DNA of 64,000 bases from Ignavibacteriales bacterium (GCA_016707115.1 JADJIH010000027.1:1-64000), one strand, 5' to 3'. Shown: positions 37,801 through 46,985, numbered from the stretch's first letter. The notes: generated by a model from the letters alone, not told the origin. A program made the numbers and translations.

Positions 37801-38495
37801 TTTTTGATGGCGGAGTTTCTGTTTCAAATCCTGATGCACAAACAAAAACAATAAAACTTCTTAATCTTATTAACGAAACAACACAGGAAAAATTATTTGT
37901 TGCACGATCGTTAGAACTTGCACAGAATGATTCTGTTAAGATTGAAAACCCCGACAGTAATAAAGTAAAACTAATTTCTTACGGTACAGCAAAAGAGTAT
38001 GATCTTGAATTAAATTATGTAACTGAAAATGGAATAGGAAGATTTGGTGATTTTAGTATCCCTCTTTCTGCAAACTCATCACACACATTTGTTCCGGTAT
38101 GGACAGATATAACAAACACAGAACTTCAAGTACTTGTTGATATTGGTAACGATGGAACAATAGATGACACACTATCATTAGTAAATCAGGTAACAGGAAT
38201 TGGAGAAGACCAGGGTTCACTGTTAACTCCAGACAGTTATAATCTTGCACAGAACTATCCAAATCCATTTAACCCAAGTACTAAGATCAGTTGGCAGTCA
38301 CCAATCGGCAGTCATCAAACATTAAAAATTTATGATGTGCTTGGAAATGAAGTTGCAACATTGGTTAATGAATACAGAGAAGCCGGCAGATATGAAATAA
38401 CATTTGATGCTTCCAACTTATCATCAGGTATTTATTTCTACAGATTGCAAGCTGGTTCGTTCGTTGAAACTAAGAAGATGATATTAATAAAGTAA
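34881..38495 (+). CDS. Secreted T9SS protein: repeat domain plus papain-like cysteine peptidase
   Basis: The protein has 1204 residues. After the signal peptide (ending QNYAQW) come about eight repeats of about 55 residues (residues about 45-475) with SDGSGGAIITWQD, DIYAQRINASG and VQWTTNGIAIC. These resemble propeller blades. A Ser/Thr-rich Ig-like stretch follows (LQITKPTPYSKFIAGEKDTI). Residues about 580-850 look like a papain-fold peptidase: Cys685 in NGSCFGIAVANAL, His786 in GGGGHAILAYGL, and Asp809/Asn810 in IKVYDNSNP give the expected C-H-D/N order. A T9SS type A tail ends KKMILIK. The peptidase call is by motif order; I know no named family for it. It follows the second copy of the direct-repeat/small-protein module. 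Confidence 0.8.
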   Translation: MKITQHFKTLFLITSFLLLIITVQNYAQWSNDPTINTPISTAVGNQYDSKIVSDGSGGAIIVWKDDHSGPDSIYIYAQSINASGIAQWGDNGVTIITGSISNFIIISDGLGGVIITWESYITTSESNIYAQRINALGGIQWNPNGVAICTAINHQNISSIVTDEFGGAIIVWDDNRLNGTNTFDIYAQRINSLGAVQWTTNGIAICTAPDDQLLSKMISDGSGGAIITWQDKRNTLYFDIYSQRINASGNVQWTVNGVTVCSASLNQTNPNIVSDNSGGAIITWTDYRDLINTNSNIYAQFINASGIVQWITDGIAVCADINYQENPQIVSDNLGGAIITWEDSRNFTNTQFDIYAQRVNTSGIFQWITDGIVICSEIGNQLFPLIVSNNSDGAIIAWSDFRNITNTQGDIYAQNINASGLEQWTSNGVAISTAINNQQIPTIVSDSSGGAIITWTDWRSEIYADIYAQKYPPTSPLQITKPTPYSKFIAGEKDTIKWTDAGWAAVNIKCITNFETPLESELILAQGIPNANSKFVWNVPDTTLSFRSKIIIENADNPTEKIESDIFRIKPYVLTRLNPDSTYYEYRKDRDQWGFSNTRADMWPPTWYNQFDYQGIDPFTSSQYSQWQGDNVFENAIGSDHMDWVSWVNTFSVNACYTSTDFGIYKPAAMEKWNAWKKLLWNGSCFGIAVANALAFSHREQFKTKYPNFPAFINPITVISDTGVNRVVNELFTHQYGNPHLAIRKNIGLIKTPTQTLKELIVMLKEDSATIRTLSILNNGVGGGGHAILAYGLEKDPVNPNVFHIKVYDNSNPNSNNRIRIDTSANFNNGNWSTPDWAGWGGFKWIYLRNPTIDYLTNPTLAKGTSQQSPFILENDELEIFNTISASIQIRDNFGNQTGFNNNLIQIDIPGSVPLVVDNGSETPPYGYSLFADNYSVVLNDFAEDTVETFFFSGNKSFMYERSGAIQTQTDRIFFDGGVSVSNPDAQTKTIKLLNLINETTQEKLFVARSLELAQNDSVKIENPDSNKVKLISYGTAKEYDLELNYVTENGIGRFGDFSIPLSANSSHTFVPVWTDITNTELQVLVDIGNDGTIDDTLSLVNQVTGIGEDQGSLLTPDSYNLAQNYPNPFNPSTKISWQSPIGSHQTLKIYDVLGNEVATLVNEYREAGRYEITFDASNLSSGIYFYRLQAGSFVETKKMILIK

Positions 38496-38699
38496 ACGGG
38501 TGCGTTGTTTAGTTAGTAGTGAAGGCAGTTGAGTTTTTCAGCTGCCGTTCTCTTCCCCTATAAATTTCAGGGGAAAATGAATTGTGAAAATTTAATCATT
38601 CCAATTATAAATGGTTCTGAGCGAGTTGAATAGTTTAGTTTGTATCGCTGGTTTAGTCCAGGATAATTCAAATAAATAACATAAATAATAAAAAGGTAT

Positions 38700-39341
38700 A
38701 TGATGGTTAAAGTATTATTTACATTGATTTTGTTTCTTTATCTGGTTACCGGAATAAACGCACAGGGATTTAATCTTCCTTCAAAAGGCGTTCAGGTTTT
38801 TAACTTAAAAGATTCAAAGAGCAGAAATCAAGCTACGTTTTACAGTGAAGCTCGTTTCGAAAATATAACAGGATTGACAAACGATGTTTTTGGAGAAGTA
38901 TCTTTCGATTTAAAGGATGTTAAGTCAACTTTAAAAGGTGAAATTTTAGTTTCCACATCATCTATAAAAACAGGAATTGAAAAAAGAGATGAACATTTAA
39001 GAAGTGTTTCATGGCTGAATTCTGAAAAATATCCAACCATTATTTACAAAATCAAAGAAGTTGAAAGAGTGGATTTAATAGAAGACAATCAAATAAAAAT
39101 TGTTCTGTTAGGTGAATTTTCACTTCGCGGTAAAACAAAGCTCGTTTACGCTAGTGCAACAATAAAGTATTTATTAGAAAACGAAGTTACAAAAACTTTA
39201 ATGCCGGGTAATTTAATCAGCATTGTTGCCAGGTTCGATTTAAATTTATCTGATTTTGGAATTTCTAATTCTATGATCCCAAACAGAGTGAGCGATAATA
39301 TTCAGATAGTGGCAAATCTTGTTGGTCCCGAATCAAAGTGA
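38700..39341 (+). CDS. YceI-like periplasmic lipid-binding protein
   Basis: The 213-residue protein has a signal peptide (ending GINAQ). Its fold elements match the YceI lipocalin-like family: ATFYSEARFENITGLTNDVF, GEVSFDLKDVKSTLKGEI, KRDEHLRSVSWLNSEKYPTI and GEFSLRGKTKLV. YceI proteins bind long polyisoprenoid or other amphiphilic chains in a beta-barrel; the ligand here is unknown. Length is normal. ATG 38700 is followed directly by a second ATG, and either could be used. It stands alone, with a hairpin (GGCAGTTG/CAGCTGCC, 38547-38569) in the preceding intergenic region. Confidence 0.75.
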   Translation: MMVKVLFTLILFLYLVTGINAQGFNLPSKGVQVFNLKDSKSRNQATFYSEARFENITGLTNDVFGEVSFDLKDVKSTLKGEILVSTSSIKTGIEKRDEHLRSVSWLNSEKYPTIIYKIKEVERVDLIEDNQIKIVLLGEFSLRGKTKLVYASATIKYLLENEVTKTLMPGNLISIVARFDLNLSDFGISNSMIPNRVSDNIQIVANLVGPESK

Positions 39342-39456
39342 TTTTAACAAATCCCCCCGGTTAAGCTGGGTATTTTATTCAAAATAAAAAGATGATAATA
39401 ATTTAATAACAGAACTATATAAGCAATAATGTTTAACAAATAAATACAGGAAAACC

Positions 39457-41876
39457 ATGAAAAAATTTATAATTCTATTCTTACTTATTGCAGGATTTGC
39501 TTTTCAAATTACTGCACAACAAAAGATTTTAGTACCATATTCATCTGAGAGTATTATCGAATCAGAGTTAGTATCTAAAATTGCAAGCAGTGAATTGTTT
39601 GAACAATTAAAAGAAAAAAAATATTTAAAGCAACTAAATCCAGGTATAGAGGACGAAAAACTAGACTATATACTTTTAACAATTTATTTTGATGAAAAGC
39701 CTGCTCCGTCTGAGTTTAATAGAATTGAAAATATCGGAGTGGAATTATTTCCAGAAAGCTGGATTCCCGCAATGCAAAATCATCCTTATGGATTTATGAT
39801 TGCAAAAATTCCAATCGATAAAGTAAATACATTGCTGAGTGAAAATTCTGTTATCAAAGTTGGTTCTGCAGAAACTTTGCTTGAACCAAATAATAACCAG
39901 GGAACAACATCCATTAAAGCAAATCTTTTATGGAATGAAGGTTATACTGGTACAGGAGTTAAAGTCGCAATTCTTGATTCGGGTTTGGATACAGAACCTT
40001 TAAACTCAGATTTACCTACAACAATCGAAAAAAGGGATTACTCAAACTATCCTATATCTATTGATAATAATGTTGAAAACACGGTTAGCGGACATGGAAC
40101 TCACGTTACCGGATCTGTTTTAGGCCGCGGTACTCTTTCGTCATTAAATACTATTAATGGTGGCGGTTCTTACAAAGGTAGTGCACCCGATGCAGATTTA
40201 GTTTTCTTAAAAATTGGAAGTGATGCTAATAGTAATGCAACGGGTGCAGCCATGATAAGCGCAATTCAATCTGCGGTAGATACTTTTGATGCTGATATTA
40301 TTTCAATGAGTTATGGCGGATGGTATGCACATCACGATGGTTCATCAGCAGAAGAACAAACAGTTGATTGGGCATATACGCAAGGTGTTCCTGTTTTTAT
40401 GGCCGCAGGTAATGATGGTAATAGAGGAAGACATTATTCGGGTACAGTAAATGCAAATAGTGAAACTGATTTTATTCAATTAAATGTTACTGCCGGTACT
40501 AATAATACCGCGCTGTTTTTTAATTTAGTATGGAGCGATGGATCCGCACGAAATAATTTATCGCTGAGTTATTATGATGAGTTCCAGCTACCATTGCCCG
40601 GCATAACAATAGAGCCAACAATTGAAAGTTTTCGTGGTACAGAATCTCAATTCTCAAACTACGGTTTTTATACATTATCAGGTAACAGAACTTTTTATTT
40701 AAAAGTTGTAAATCCTTCAAATGTTGCTCAAACTTTTCATATATATGATAGATGGGGTGCAAGAGTAGCATTCCAAATTGCCGATCCGTTTTATACTATT
40801 GGACAGCCGGCTTCTGCAGATAATTGTATTTCTGTTGGTGCCTATACTTCAAGTGTAAACTGGACGGCTTATGACGGAAGCAATCAAATATTTACATTAG
40901 GTGGACCATTAAATGATATTGCTCCTTTCTCAAGTCGTGGACCGCGTATCGATGGATTATTAAAACCAAATATTACCGCACCGGGCACTGCAATAATTTC
41001 AATTAGAGATAGAGATGTTTTATTCTCAACTTCCAGATTTTGGGTTGATAACGATGGCGTAATCGGCGGAGATGCGAATTATTATGTTATGCAAGGTACG
41101 AGCATGGCAACACCATTAACGGCTGGCGCAGTTGCATTGCTTCTTCAAAAATTTCCTGGAGCATCACCACTACAGATTTATAATGCAATTCAGGATAGTG
41201 CTTTTACGGATTCATTTACTGGTATAGTTCCAAATGATACCTGGGGTTATGGTAAATTGGATATTAATGCAGCAAGTAGTGAGAGCGAACTGCCCGTTGA
41301 GTTAACATCCTTTTCAGCATTAGCAATTGGTCAAACAGTTAAGCTAAACTGGAATACTGCTACTGAGATTAATAATTATGGATTTGAGATCGAACGCAAA
41401 GTAGCCAGTCTTCAGTCTGCAATTTACAACTATGAGAAGATTGGATTTATTAATGGCAATGGTAATTCAAATTCACCAAAGAGTTATTCATATCAGGATA
41501 ATGGTGTTTCAGCCGGAAAATATTTATACAGATTGAAACAAATTGATAATGATGGACAATTTGAATATTCAGAAGAAATTGAAATAGATTTAGGCTTGCC
41601 AACCGAATATGAGTTAACACAAAACTACCCAAATCCATTTAATCCAAGTACTAAGATTAGATACAGTATCCCAAATGTAGGGTCGGGGCTTGCCCAGACC
41701 GTATTAAAAGTTTATGATGTGCTTGGAAATGAAATAGCAACACTTGTAGATGATTATAGAGCAGCAGGAAGTTATGAAGTTGAGTTTGATGCTTCGAGCT
41801 TATCAACAGGAGTTTATTTCTATAAATTGCAATCCGGCAGTTTTGTTGAAACAAAAAGATGATTCTTTTAAAATAA
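39457..41876 (+). CDS. Secreted S8 subtilase with T9SS tail, last residues lost to a one-base frame change
   Basis: Signal peptide, then a prodomain of about 120 residues. The subtilisin domain has Asp174 (VAILDSGLDTE), His213 (SGHGTHVTGS) and Ser549 (GTSMATPLTAG), with a long insert of about 150 residues between His and Ser. An Fn3-like domain (LPVELTSFSALAIGQTVKLN) and a T9SS type A tail follow. As written the frame ends at TGA 41862 with SFVETKR. In the other T9SS proteins here the end is VETKKMILLK or close; one more A in the run of five at 41853-41857 would restore that and end at TAA 41876. A GC-rich hairpin element interrupts the tail in frame (VGSGLAQTV). Extracellular protease; substrate unknown. 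Confidence 0.88.
41681..41700. repeat. GC-rich palindromic element inside the subtilase T9SS tail
   Basis: GGTC-G-GGGC-TT-GCCC-A-GACC folds into a near-perfect hairpin. It is translated as part of VGSGLAQT and lies between IPN and LKVYDVLGNE, the same loop that carries the unrelated element at 34351. Confidence 0.6.
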
Positions 41877-41893
41877 TGTTTCCGCTTTAGTTA

Positions 41894-41915
41894 GGCTGGG
41901 ATTTATTTCCCAGCC
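41894..41915 (+). terminator. Hairpin after the subtilase gene, second copy of the 26522 element
   Basis: GGCTGGGA-TTTATT-TCCCAGCC followed by AACATTTTA. It shares the stem and the downstream bases with 26522-26552. Confidence 0.5.
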
Positions 41916-42117
41916 AACATTTTACTGCAATTCTATTACTTCATTTTTTATTTTAAAACTAATTGAAAGACATATCATTTCTGATCTTCTGCTTTATGGT
42001 AGTAAAATTTACCCTAATTGTGTTAAACCACTCTAAAAATATTTTTGTCTAATATCAGAGTCAAAAGCATTCCAATTAATTATTTATTAGTTTTATTAAT
42101 ACTATTCAGGAGAAAAT

Positions 42118-43047
42118 ATGAATCTGCCACAAATGAAAATCCTAGTTTTTTTGTTTTTGGTTTTAGCTATAGCTGGTTGTAAATCTGATGTAAACTCACC
42201 AGAAGGACCGAACGCTGAAGCGCTAGAATTATTTAAATTCGAAACAGTTGAAAGCGAACTTGCATTATTAAAAGGTGGCGGAATGCCGTTGCCTGAAGGC
42301 GATGCAGTTTTTTCTATTGGCTGGAACGAAATATTCAGACCAATTGATGATGATTCACACATTAAAGGAATGGCATTTGCTGTAGCATTTGGCGATACAA
42401 ATACTGAATGTACTAACTTTCCGAGGTTAGGATTAGATATGGGAACAATTAATATTGGGTATGCAGGTAACCAAATTCAAATGCATAAAATGTTTCACCA
42501 TAGAAGAGGTACAGCATATTCCTTATTCAACAGACCTTTTGGGGGCTCCGATGTTCTTTTAGAATATGTTCCTAGCACAGAATATACTTTTAATATTTCA
42601 GGGGCAGAAAAATTTTCGGCCACAACAATCACTTTATTATCACCTGCTTCATTAATAAATATTACAAGTCATAATCATACTGATATAATTGATCCGCAAC
42701 AGGATTTGACAATTACCTGGGAGGGTGGAAATTCTGAAGGGAAAATTGCTCTGCGAGTTATGGCACACTTTAATCCACAACATGGTGGTGGTATGAAAGG
42801 AAAACATCATCCTGGAATTCATCCTCCAGGTCCGCATCCAGGCGTTGCTGTTGTCGTAATATTAGATAGTAATCCTGGTCAGTATACATTTACTGCTGAG
42901 CAGATACAGAATTTAATTTCAGAATTAGGCGCAGATAAAATTGTTATCGATGTATCACAGTTTGATCTAGGAGAAATTGAACACGAAGGAAAAGTTTTAC
43001 ACACCGCAATGAGAAACGGTACAAGTGTTATGCTTAAAATTCAATAG
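42118..43047 (+). CDS. Lipoprotein with histidine-rich segment
   Basis: The 309-residue protein has a lipobox (VLAIAGCKSD), so it is membrane-anchored by lipid at Cys21. The mature part includes AVFSIGWNEIFRPIDDD and strands of an all-beta fold. Near residues 221-241 a His/Gly/Pro-rich loop reads NPQHGGGMKGKHHPGIHPPG and continues with PHPG, giving six histidines in about 20 residues, a likely metal-binding loop. I do not recognise the family. GGAGAAAAT precedes the start. The downstream hairpin at 43062-43088 ends the transcript. Metal binding is inference from composition. Confidence 0.65.
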   Translation: MNLPQMKILVFLFLVLAIAGCKSDVNSPEGPNAEALELFKFETVESELALLKGGGMPLPEGDAVFSIGWNEIFRPIDDDSHIKGMAFAVAFGDTNTECTNFPRLGLDMGTINIGYAGNQIQMHKMFHHRRGTAYSLFNRPFGGSDVLLEYVPSTEYTFNISGAEKFSATTITLLSPASLINITSHNHTDIIDPQQDLTITWEGGNSEGKIALRVMAHFNPQHGGGMKGKHHPGIHPPGPHPGVAVVVILDSNPGQYTFTAEQIQNLISELGADKIVIDVSQFDLGEIEHEGKVLHTAMRNGTSVMLKIQ

Positions 43048-43061
43048 TATTTTTATCATTG

Positions 43062-43088
43062 TTTAAGGCGGATTTACTCCGCCTTAAA
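43062..43088 (+). terminator. Perfect 11-bp hairpin after the lipoprotein gene
   Basis: TTTAAGGCGGA-TTTAC-TCCGCCTTAAA, 15 bases after the stop. T-rich flank only partly present. Confidence 0.6.
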
Positions 43089-43126
43089 TATTTACTTCTA
43101 ATGAAAAGTTTATTAAACCTTATCAT

Positions 43127-43786
43127 ATGAAACCTATTAATAACCTTAGAGAACCGATGAATGGGTTCACTCATTTTATTGGCATAGTGCTTTCAATAAT
43201 TGGTACAATATTTTTAATCAATTCATCTTTGAATCCTTATAATTTAAATCATCTTATAGCATTTTCTATTTTTGGTCTTGGACTTATACTACTATATACC
43301 ACAAGCACTCTTTATCATTGGTTAAAGTTATCTGATGCCGGTATTCTGAGAATGAGGAAAGCGGATCATATAATGATTTTTATTAACATAGCGGCTACTT
43401 ATACTCCGGTTTGTATGATTGCTTTAAAAAATAATCTTGGTTGGACATTACTTTTTATTATCTGGAGTATTGCACTTTCTGGAATTTTGATTAAAATCTT
43501 TTGGATTCACGCTCCAAGATGGCTCTCAACGACTATTTATGTTCTAATGGGGTGGATGGCAGTCGTTGTAATAATACCATTGGTAGAAGTATTACAAATG
43601 CAAGCTTTAATCTGGTTATTTATGGGCGGTGTATTCTTTACAATAGGTGCTGTTATTTATGCTCTCAAAAAACCGGACCCATATCCGGGCATTTTAGGCT
43701 TCCACGAAATATTTCATCTGTTTGTTTTAGCAGGCAGCTTTTCACACTTCTGGATGATATACAAATACATTGCAATTCTTAATTAA
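43127..43786 (+). CDS. Hemolysin III family (PAQR-like) membrane protein
   Basis: The 219-residue protein has seven predicted spans. Family hallmarks are visible: REPMNGFTHFIGIVLSIIG at the start, STLYHWLKLSD in the second loop, KADHIMIFINIAATYTPVC, and HEIFHLFVLAGSFSHFW in the last span. These His/Asp residues form the metal site known in PAQR relatives. Despite the name, most bacterial members are not proven hemolysins; roles in membrane lipid homeostasis or ceramidase-like hydrolysis are proposed for the superfamily. Length is typical. It is a single gene, convergent with the following minus-strand gene. Confidence 0.88.
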   Translation: MKPINNLREPMNGFTHFIGIVLSIIGTIFLINSSLNPYNLNHLIAFSIFGLGLILLYTTSTLYHWLKLSDAGILRMRKADHIMIFINIAATYTPVCMIALKNNLGWTLLFIIWSIALSGILIKIFWIHAPRWLSTTIYVLMGWMAVVVIIPLVEVLQMQALIWLFMGGVFFTIGAVIYALKKPDPYPGILGFHEIFHLFVLAGSFSHFWMIYKYIAILN

Positions 43787-43808
43787 CAATCTCAGCTAAA
43801 AATTTATA

Positions 43809-44321
43809 TTATTTGCTTGAGGTTCTATTCACTATATAAATATAAGAGCTCAACACAAATACAGAGATCAACTGAAAATAAAATGGTGTTGAAAAAAGTT
43901 TATCATTCAATAAAGCAAAATAAATTAGAACAAACTTTAGGAAGTAATAAATTACTTTACTGATAACAATGCTTATAAATAAAGTTGCAAATACGTTCTT
44001 TAATTTATCTTTAAGAAAGAAAAACAAACCAAGATTAATAATCAATTCAGTACTTAAAAGAAATGATTTTAATATTTGTGGATGAGATGAAATAAGAAAT
44101 GAAAACAATGGCAATGTAATCGCAATTATATAAGCATTCTTTTTTGATGTATGGATGAGTGCAACTACTAATGCTATTCGCATTGGGTCAAGATAATAAA
44201 TCGGAAATGCAAACAAATGAGATAATGCTGGCAAGAAATAAATCGATAACAAAAGAGAAAAATCGATCAAATAAGTTTTAATTTTCGATTTTATATCAAT
44301 TACACTTAATGCTTTTTCCAT
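43809..44321 (-). CDS. Five-span membrane protein, possible ECF-type substrate-binding component
   Basis: The 170-residue, very hydrophobic protein has about five spans. Features are LPALSHLFAFPIYYLDPMRI near the N-terminus and SSHPQILKSFLLSTELIINL in the middle; an HP...K...ST-E segment of this kind is seen in some ECF transporter S-components and related membrane proteins. I cannot confirm the family. It is divergent from the Tat/DUF362 gene (126 bases apart), which suggests shared regulation with the iron-sulfur pair, for example for cofactor or metal supply. That link is inference. Confidence 0.45.
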   Translation of the reverse strand: MEKALSVIDIKSKIKTYLIDFSLLLSIYFLPALSHLFAFPIYYLDPMRIALVVALIHTSKKNAYIIAITLPLFSFLISSHPQILKSFLLSTELIINLGLFFFLKDKLKNVFATLFISIVISKVIYYFLKFVLIYFALLNDKLFSTPFYFQLISVFVLSSYIYIVNRTSSK

Positions 44322-44447
44322 TTCTCATCCTTCTTAATTATTACTGAAGTAAAAATATATTAAAACGATCCAAGCTCAAAGAAAAAAATTATATCTATAT
44401 ATTATAAACTAAATTGATTATTTTTAATTAAGTTATTTAAATATCAT

Positions 44448-45386
44448 TTGCCAAGAGGTGTTATGCGAAGACGTGACTTCATCTCCAAATCTATTAAAGC
44501 CAGCTTAATTGCAGGTGCAGGACTTTCAGTTAGCGGCTACACAAATTTATTTCCATCAACTTTATTACCATTTGCAAGCGGCTATGATTTGGCTGCTATA
44601 AAAGGCGGTGAACCTGATGCTATGTTTGATGAGGCAATTAAAGCCTTTGGAGGAATGACAAAGTTTGTGAAGAAGGGACAGACTGTTGTTGTAAAGCCGA
44701 ATATTGGATGGGATGTTGAACCGGAAAGAGCAGGGAATACAAATCCGCTTTTAATAAACAGAATAATAAAACATTGTTTTGATGCAGGGGCAAAAGATGT
44801 TTATGTATTTGATCATACTTGTGATAATTGGAATAAATGTTATTCTAACAGCGGAATTGAGGGGGCTGTTAAAGATGCAAAAGGTAAAATAGTTTCGGGT
44901 GCAAGTGAAAGTTATTATCAGGAAGTTACGATTAAGCAAGGCAAAAAATTAAAAAAAGCTAAAGTTCATGAATTAATTCTTGAATCAGATGTCTTTATAA
45001 ATGTGCCGATATTAAAACATCATTCCTCTGCTGATGTAACAATCGGAATGAAAAATTTAATGGGTAATGTTTGGGATCGCGGTTATTGGCATTCTAACGA
45101 TCTTCATCAGTGTATATCTGATTTCACATCATTTCGAAAACCGGATTTGACCGTAGTTGATGCTTATTATGTAATGAAGAAAAATGGTCCGCGCGGTGTA
45201 TCTAAGGATGATGTATTAACTTTAAAATCACAAATTATTTCCACAGATATTGTTGCCGCGGATGCTGCAGCAGCAAAATTGTTTGGTGTAGATCCTGAAA
45301 AAATTGATCATATCCGGATAGCAAACGAAATGAAACTAGGAACAATGAATTTGGATAAGCTTTCTATCTACAGAAAAATAATGTGA
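44448..45386 (+). CDS. Tat-exported DUF362 protein
   Basis: The N-terminus MRRRDFISKSIKASLIAGAG is a twin-arginine signal. I favour the ATG at 44463 as start, which makes the protein about 307 residues; 44448 is the alternative. The mature domain has DUF362 features: VVVKPNIGWDVEPERAGNTN, DAGAKDVYVFDHTCDNWNKC and INVPILKHHSSADVTIGMKN. DUF362 proteins often go with iron-sulfur proteins. It is followed after four bases by the NapH-like iron-sulfur gene, so the two are co-transcribed and probably act together at the periplasmic face of the membrane. The reaction is unknown. Confidence 0.82.
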   Translation: MPRGVMRRRDFISKSIKASLIAGAGLSVSGYTNLFPSTLLPFASGYDLAAIKGGEPDAMFDEAIKAFGGMTKFVKKGQTVVVKPNIGWDVEPERAGNTNPLLINRIIKHCFDAGAKDVYVFDHTCDNWNKCYSNSGIEGAVKDAKGKIVSGASESYYQEVTIKQGKKLKKAKVHELILESDVFINVPILKHHSSADVTIGMKNLMGNVWDRGYWHSNDLHQCISDFTSFRKPDLTVVDAYYVMKKNGPRGVSKDDVLTLKSQIISTDIVAADAAAAKLFGVDPEKIDHIRIANEMKLGTMNLDKLSIYRKIM

Positions 45387-45390
45387 TATA

Positions 45391-46947
45391 TTGAAGCTCG
45401 CTTACTTAAGAAAAATAAGAATAGTTGTATCATTACTGTTTCTATTATTAATTGCAATTGTGTTTCTGGATATTACTAATATTCTTCCTTCTAGTTTAAT
45501 TAGCTCCATTACTTTCTTACAATTTATACCGTCAGTATTAAAATTTTCAAATCTGTTAGTGCCAACTTCAATAGGATTTATTATAGTCCTTGTTCTTACT
45601 TTACTATTCGGCAGAGTTTATTGCTCAAGCATTTGTCCATTAGGAACATTGCAAGATCTTTCTTCCTATTCTGCTAAAAAGATTAATAAAAAGAAAAAAT
45701 TCAGTTACACAAAAGAATATTCTTGGCTGCGGTATGCAGCCCTTGCTATTGTTTTAATATCAATACTGTTTGGGAATTTATTTTTAGTGAATCTGCTTGA
45801 TCCTTACAGCAACACAGGAAGAATATTTGCGCAATTATTTAATCCATTATTAACGCTCTTAAATAATTTGTCAGCATTTACACTAGAAAAGTTTAATATT
45901 TATCTTATATACCCAATTGAGATTAAAGCATTTTATTTGATTAGTGCTCTATTTCCTCTGATATTTTTAACAATCGTACTTTATCTTTCTTATAAGCGGG
46001 GACGATTATACTGCAATACTATCTGTCCTGTTGGAACATTGCTCGGATTGATTTCAAAATTTACAATCTTTAAACTTAAAATTGATAAAGCCAGCTGCGA
46101 AGGCTGCGGAGTTTGTGCAAGGGTATGTAAAGCTGAATGCATTGAAAAATCAACAAAAGAAATTGATTTCAGTCGTTGTGTTGCTTGTTATAATTGTTTG
46201 GATGTATGTCCAAGTGATTCTATAAACTATCAGCTACTTAACCTTAACAATATTCAACCCGGCTCAGATGATTCTCGAAGAAAATTTATATCCAGATCCT
46301 CAGTGTTTTTTATCGGACTAACTACAAGTGCTCTGTCGCAGATAAAGATCATTCCTAAAAAAGAAAGCAAGATAGCTGAGAAAAAAAATTCTTCAGTATC
46401 ACCACCTGGATCAAAAACAATTGAACACTTTAATAACAATTGTACAGCCTGTCATTTGTGTATAACTGCTTGCCCGACTAAAGTCTTACAGCCATCAATT
46501 ACAGAGTATGGGATATTTAACATCTTTCAACCATTTATGGATTACAAAACCAGTTATTGTAATTATGATTGTGTAGCGTGCAGTGAAGTATGTCCAACTT
46601 CAGCAATATTTCCTGTAACAGGGGCTCAGAAAAAAAATGTTCAAATCGGTAAAGCGATATTTGTAAAAGAAAATTGTATAGTCGAAACAGAGAACACAGC
46701 CTGCGGAGCTTGCTCTGAGCACTGCCCAACAAAAGCAGTAATGATGGTGGATTATAAAGGCAATTTAAAAATTCCGGAAGTAACAAATAAATATTGTGTT
46801 GGATGCGGAGCATGTGAGCATGCTTGTCCCACTAAACCATATAAAGCAATTTATGTGGATGGTAATCTTGTTCATCAAACAGCTGAGAAAAAACCTACTG
46901 AAAAACTTGATCAAAAAATTGATTACAAAGAAGAATTTCCATTTTAG
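45391..46947 (+). CDS. NapH-NapG-type fusion: membrane polyferredoxin
   Basis: The 518-residue protein begins at TTG 45391, four bases after the DUF362 gene. The first about 225 residues have four spans and the two NapH-type motifs CSSICPLG and CNTICPVG. Two 4Fe-4S motifs follow (CEGCGVCARVCKAEC, CVACYNCLDVCPSD). At about residues 291-310 a second twin-arginine-like start, DSRRKFISRSSVFFIGL, leads into a span, as at the N-terminus of NapG/MauM. After it come four more clusters (CTACHLCITACP, CVACSEVCP, CGACSEHCP, CVGCGACEHACP). The order matches NapH and NapG joined in one chain. Likely role: passing electrons from the quinol pool to the periplasm, perhaps to the DUF362 partner. Confidence 0.82.
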   Translation: MKLAYLRKIRIVVSLLFLLLIAIVFLDITNILPSSLISSITFLQFIPSVLKFSNLLVPTSIGFIIVLVLTLLFGRVYCSSICPLGTLQDLSSYSAKKINKKKKFSYTKEYSWLRYAALAIVLISILFGNLFLVNLLDPYSNTGRIFAQLFNPLLTLLNNLSAFTLEKFNIYLIYPIEIKAFYLISALFPLIFLTIVLYLSYKRGRLYCNTICPVGTLLGLISKFTIFKLKIDKASCEGCGVCARVCKAECIEKSTKEIDFSRCVACYNCLDVCPSDSINYQLLNLNNIQPGSDDSRRKFISRSSVFFIGLTTSALSQIKIIPKKESKIAEKKNSSVSPPGSKTIEHFNNNCTACHLCITACPTKVLQPSITEYGIFNIFQPFMDYKTSYCNYDCVACSEVCPTSAIFPVTGAQKKNVQIGKAIFVKENCIVETENTACGACSEHCPTKAVMMVDYKGNLKIPEVTNKYCVGCGACEHACPTKPYKAIYVDGNLVHQTAEKKPTEKLDQKIDYKEEFPF

Positions 46948-46985
46948 CTTGACATCATTTTACCAACTAAAAATTTAATAAAAAA

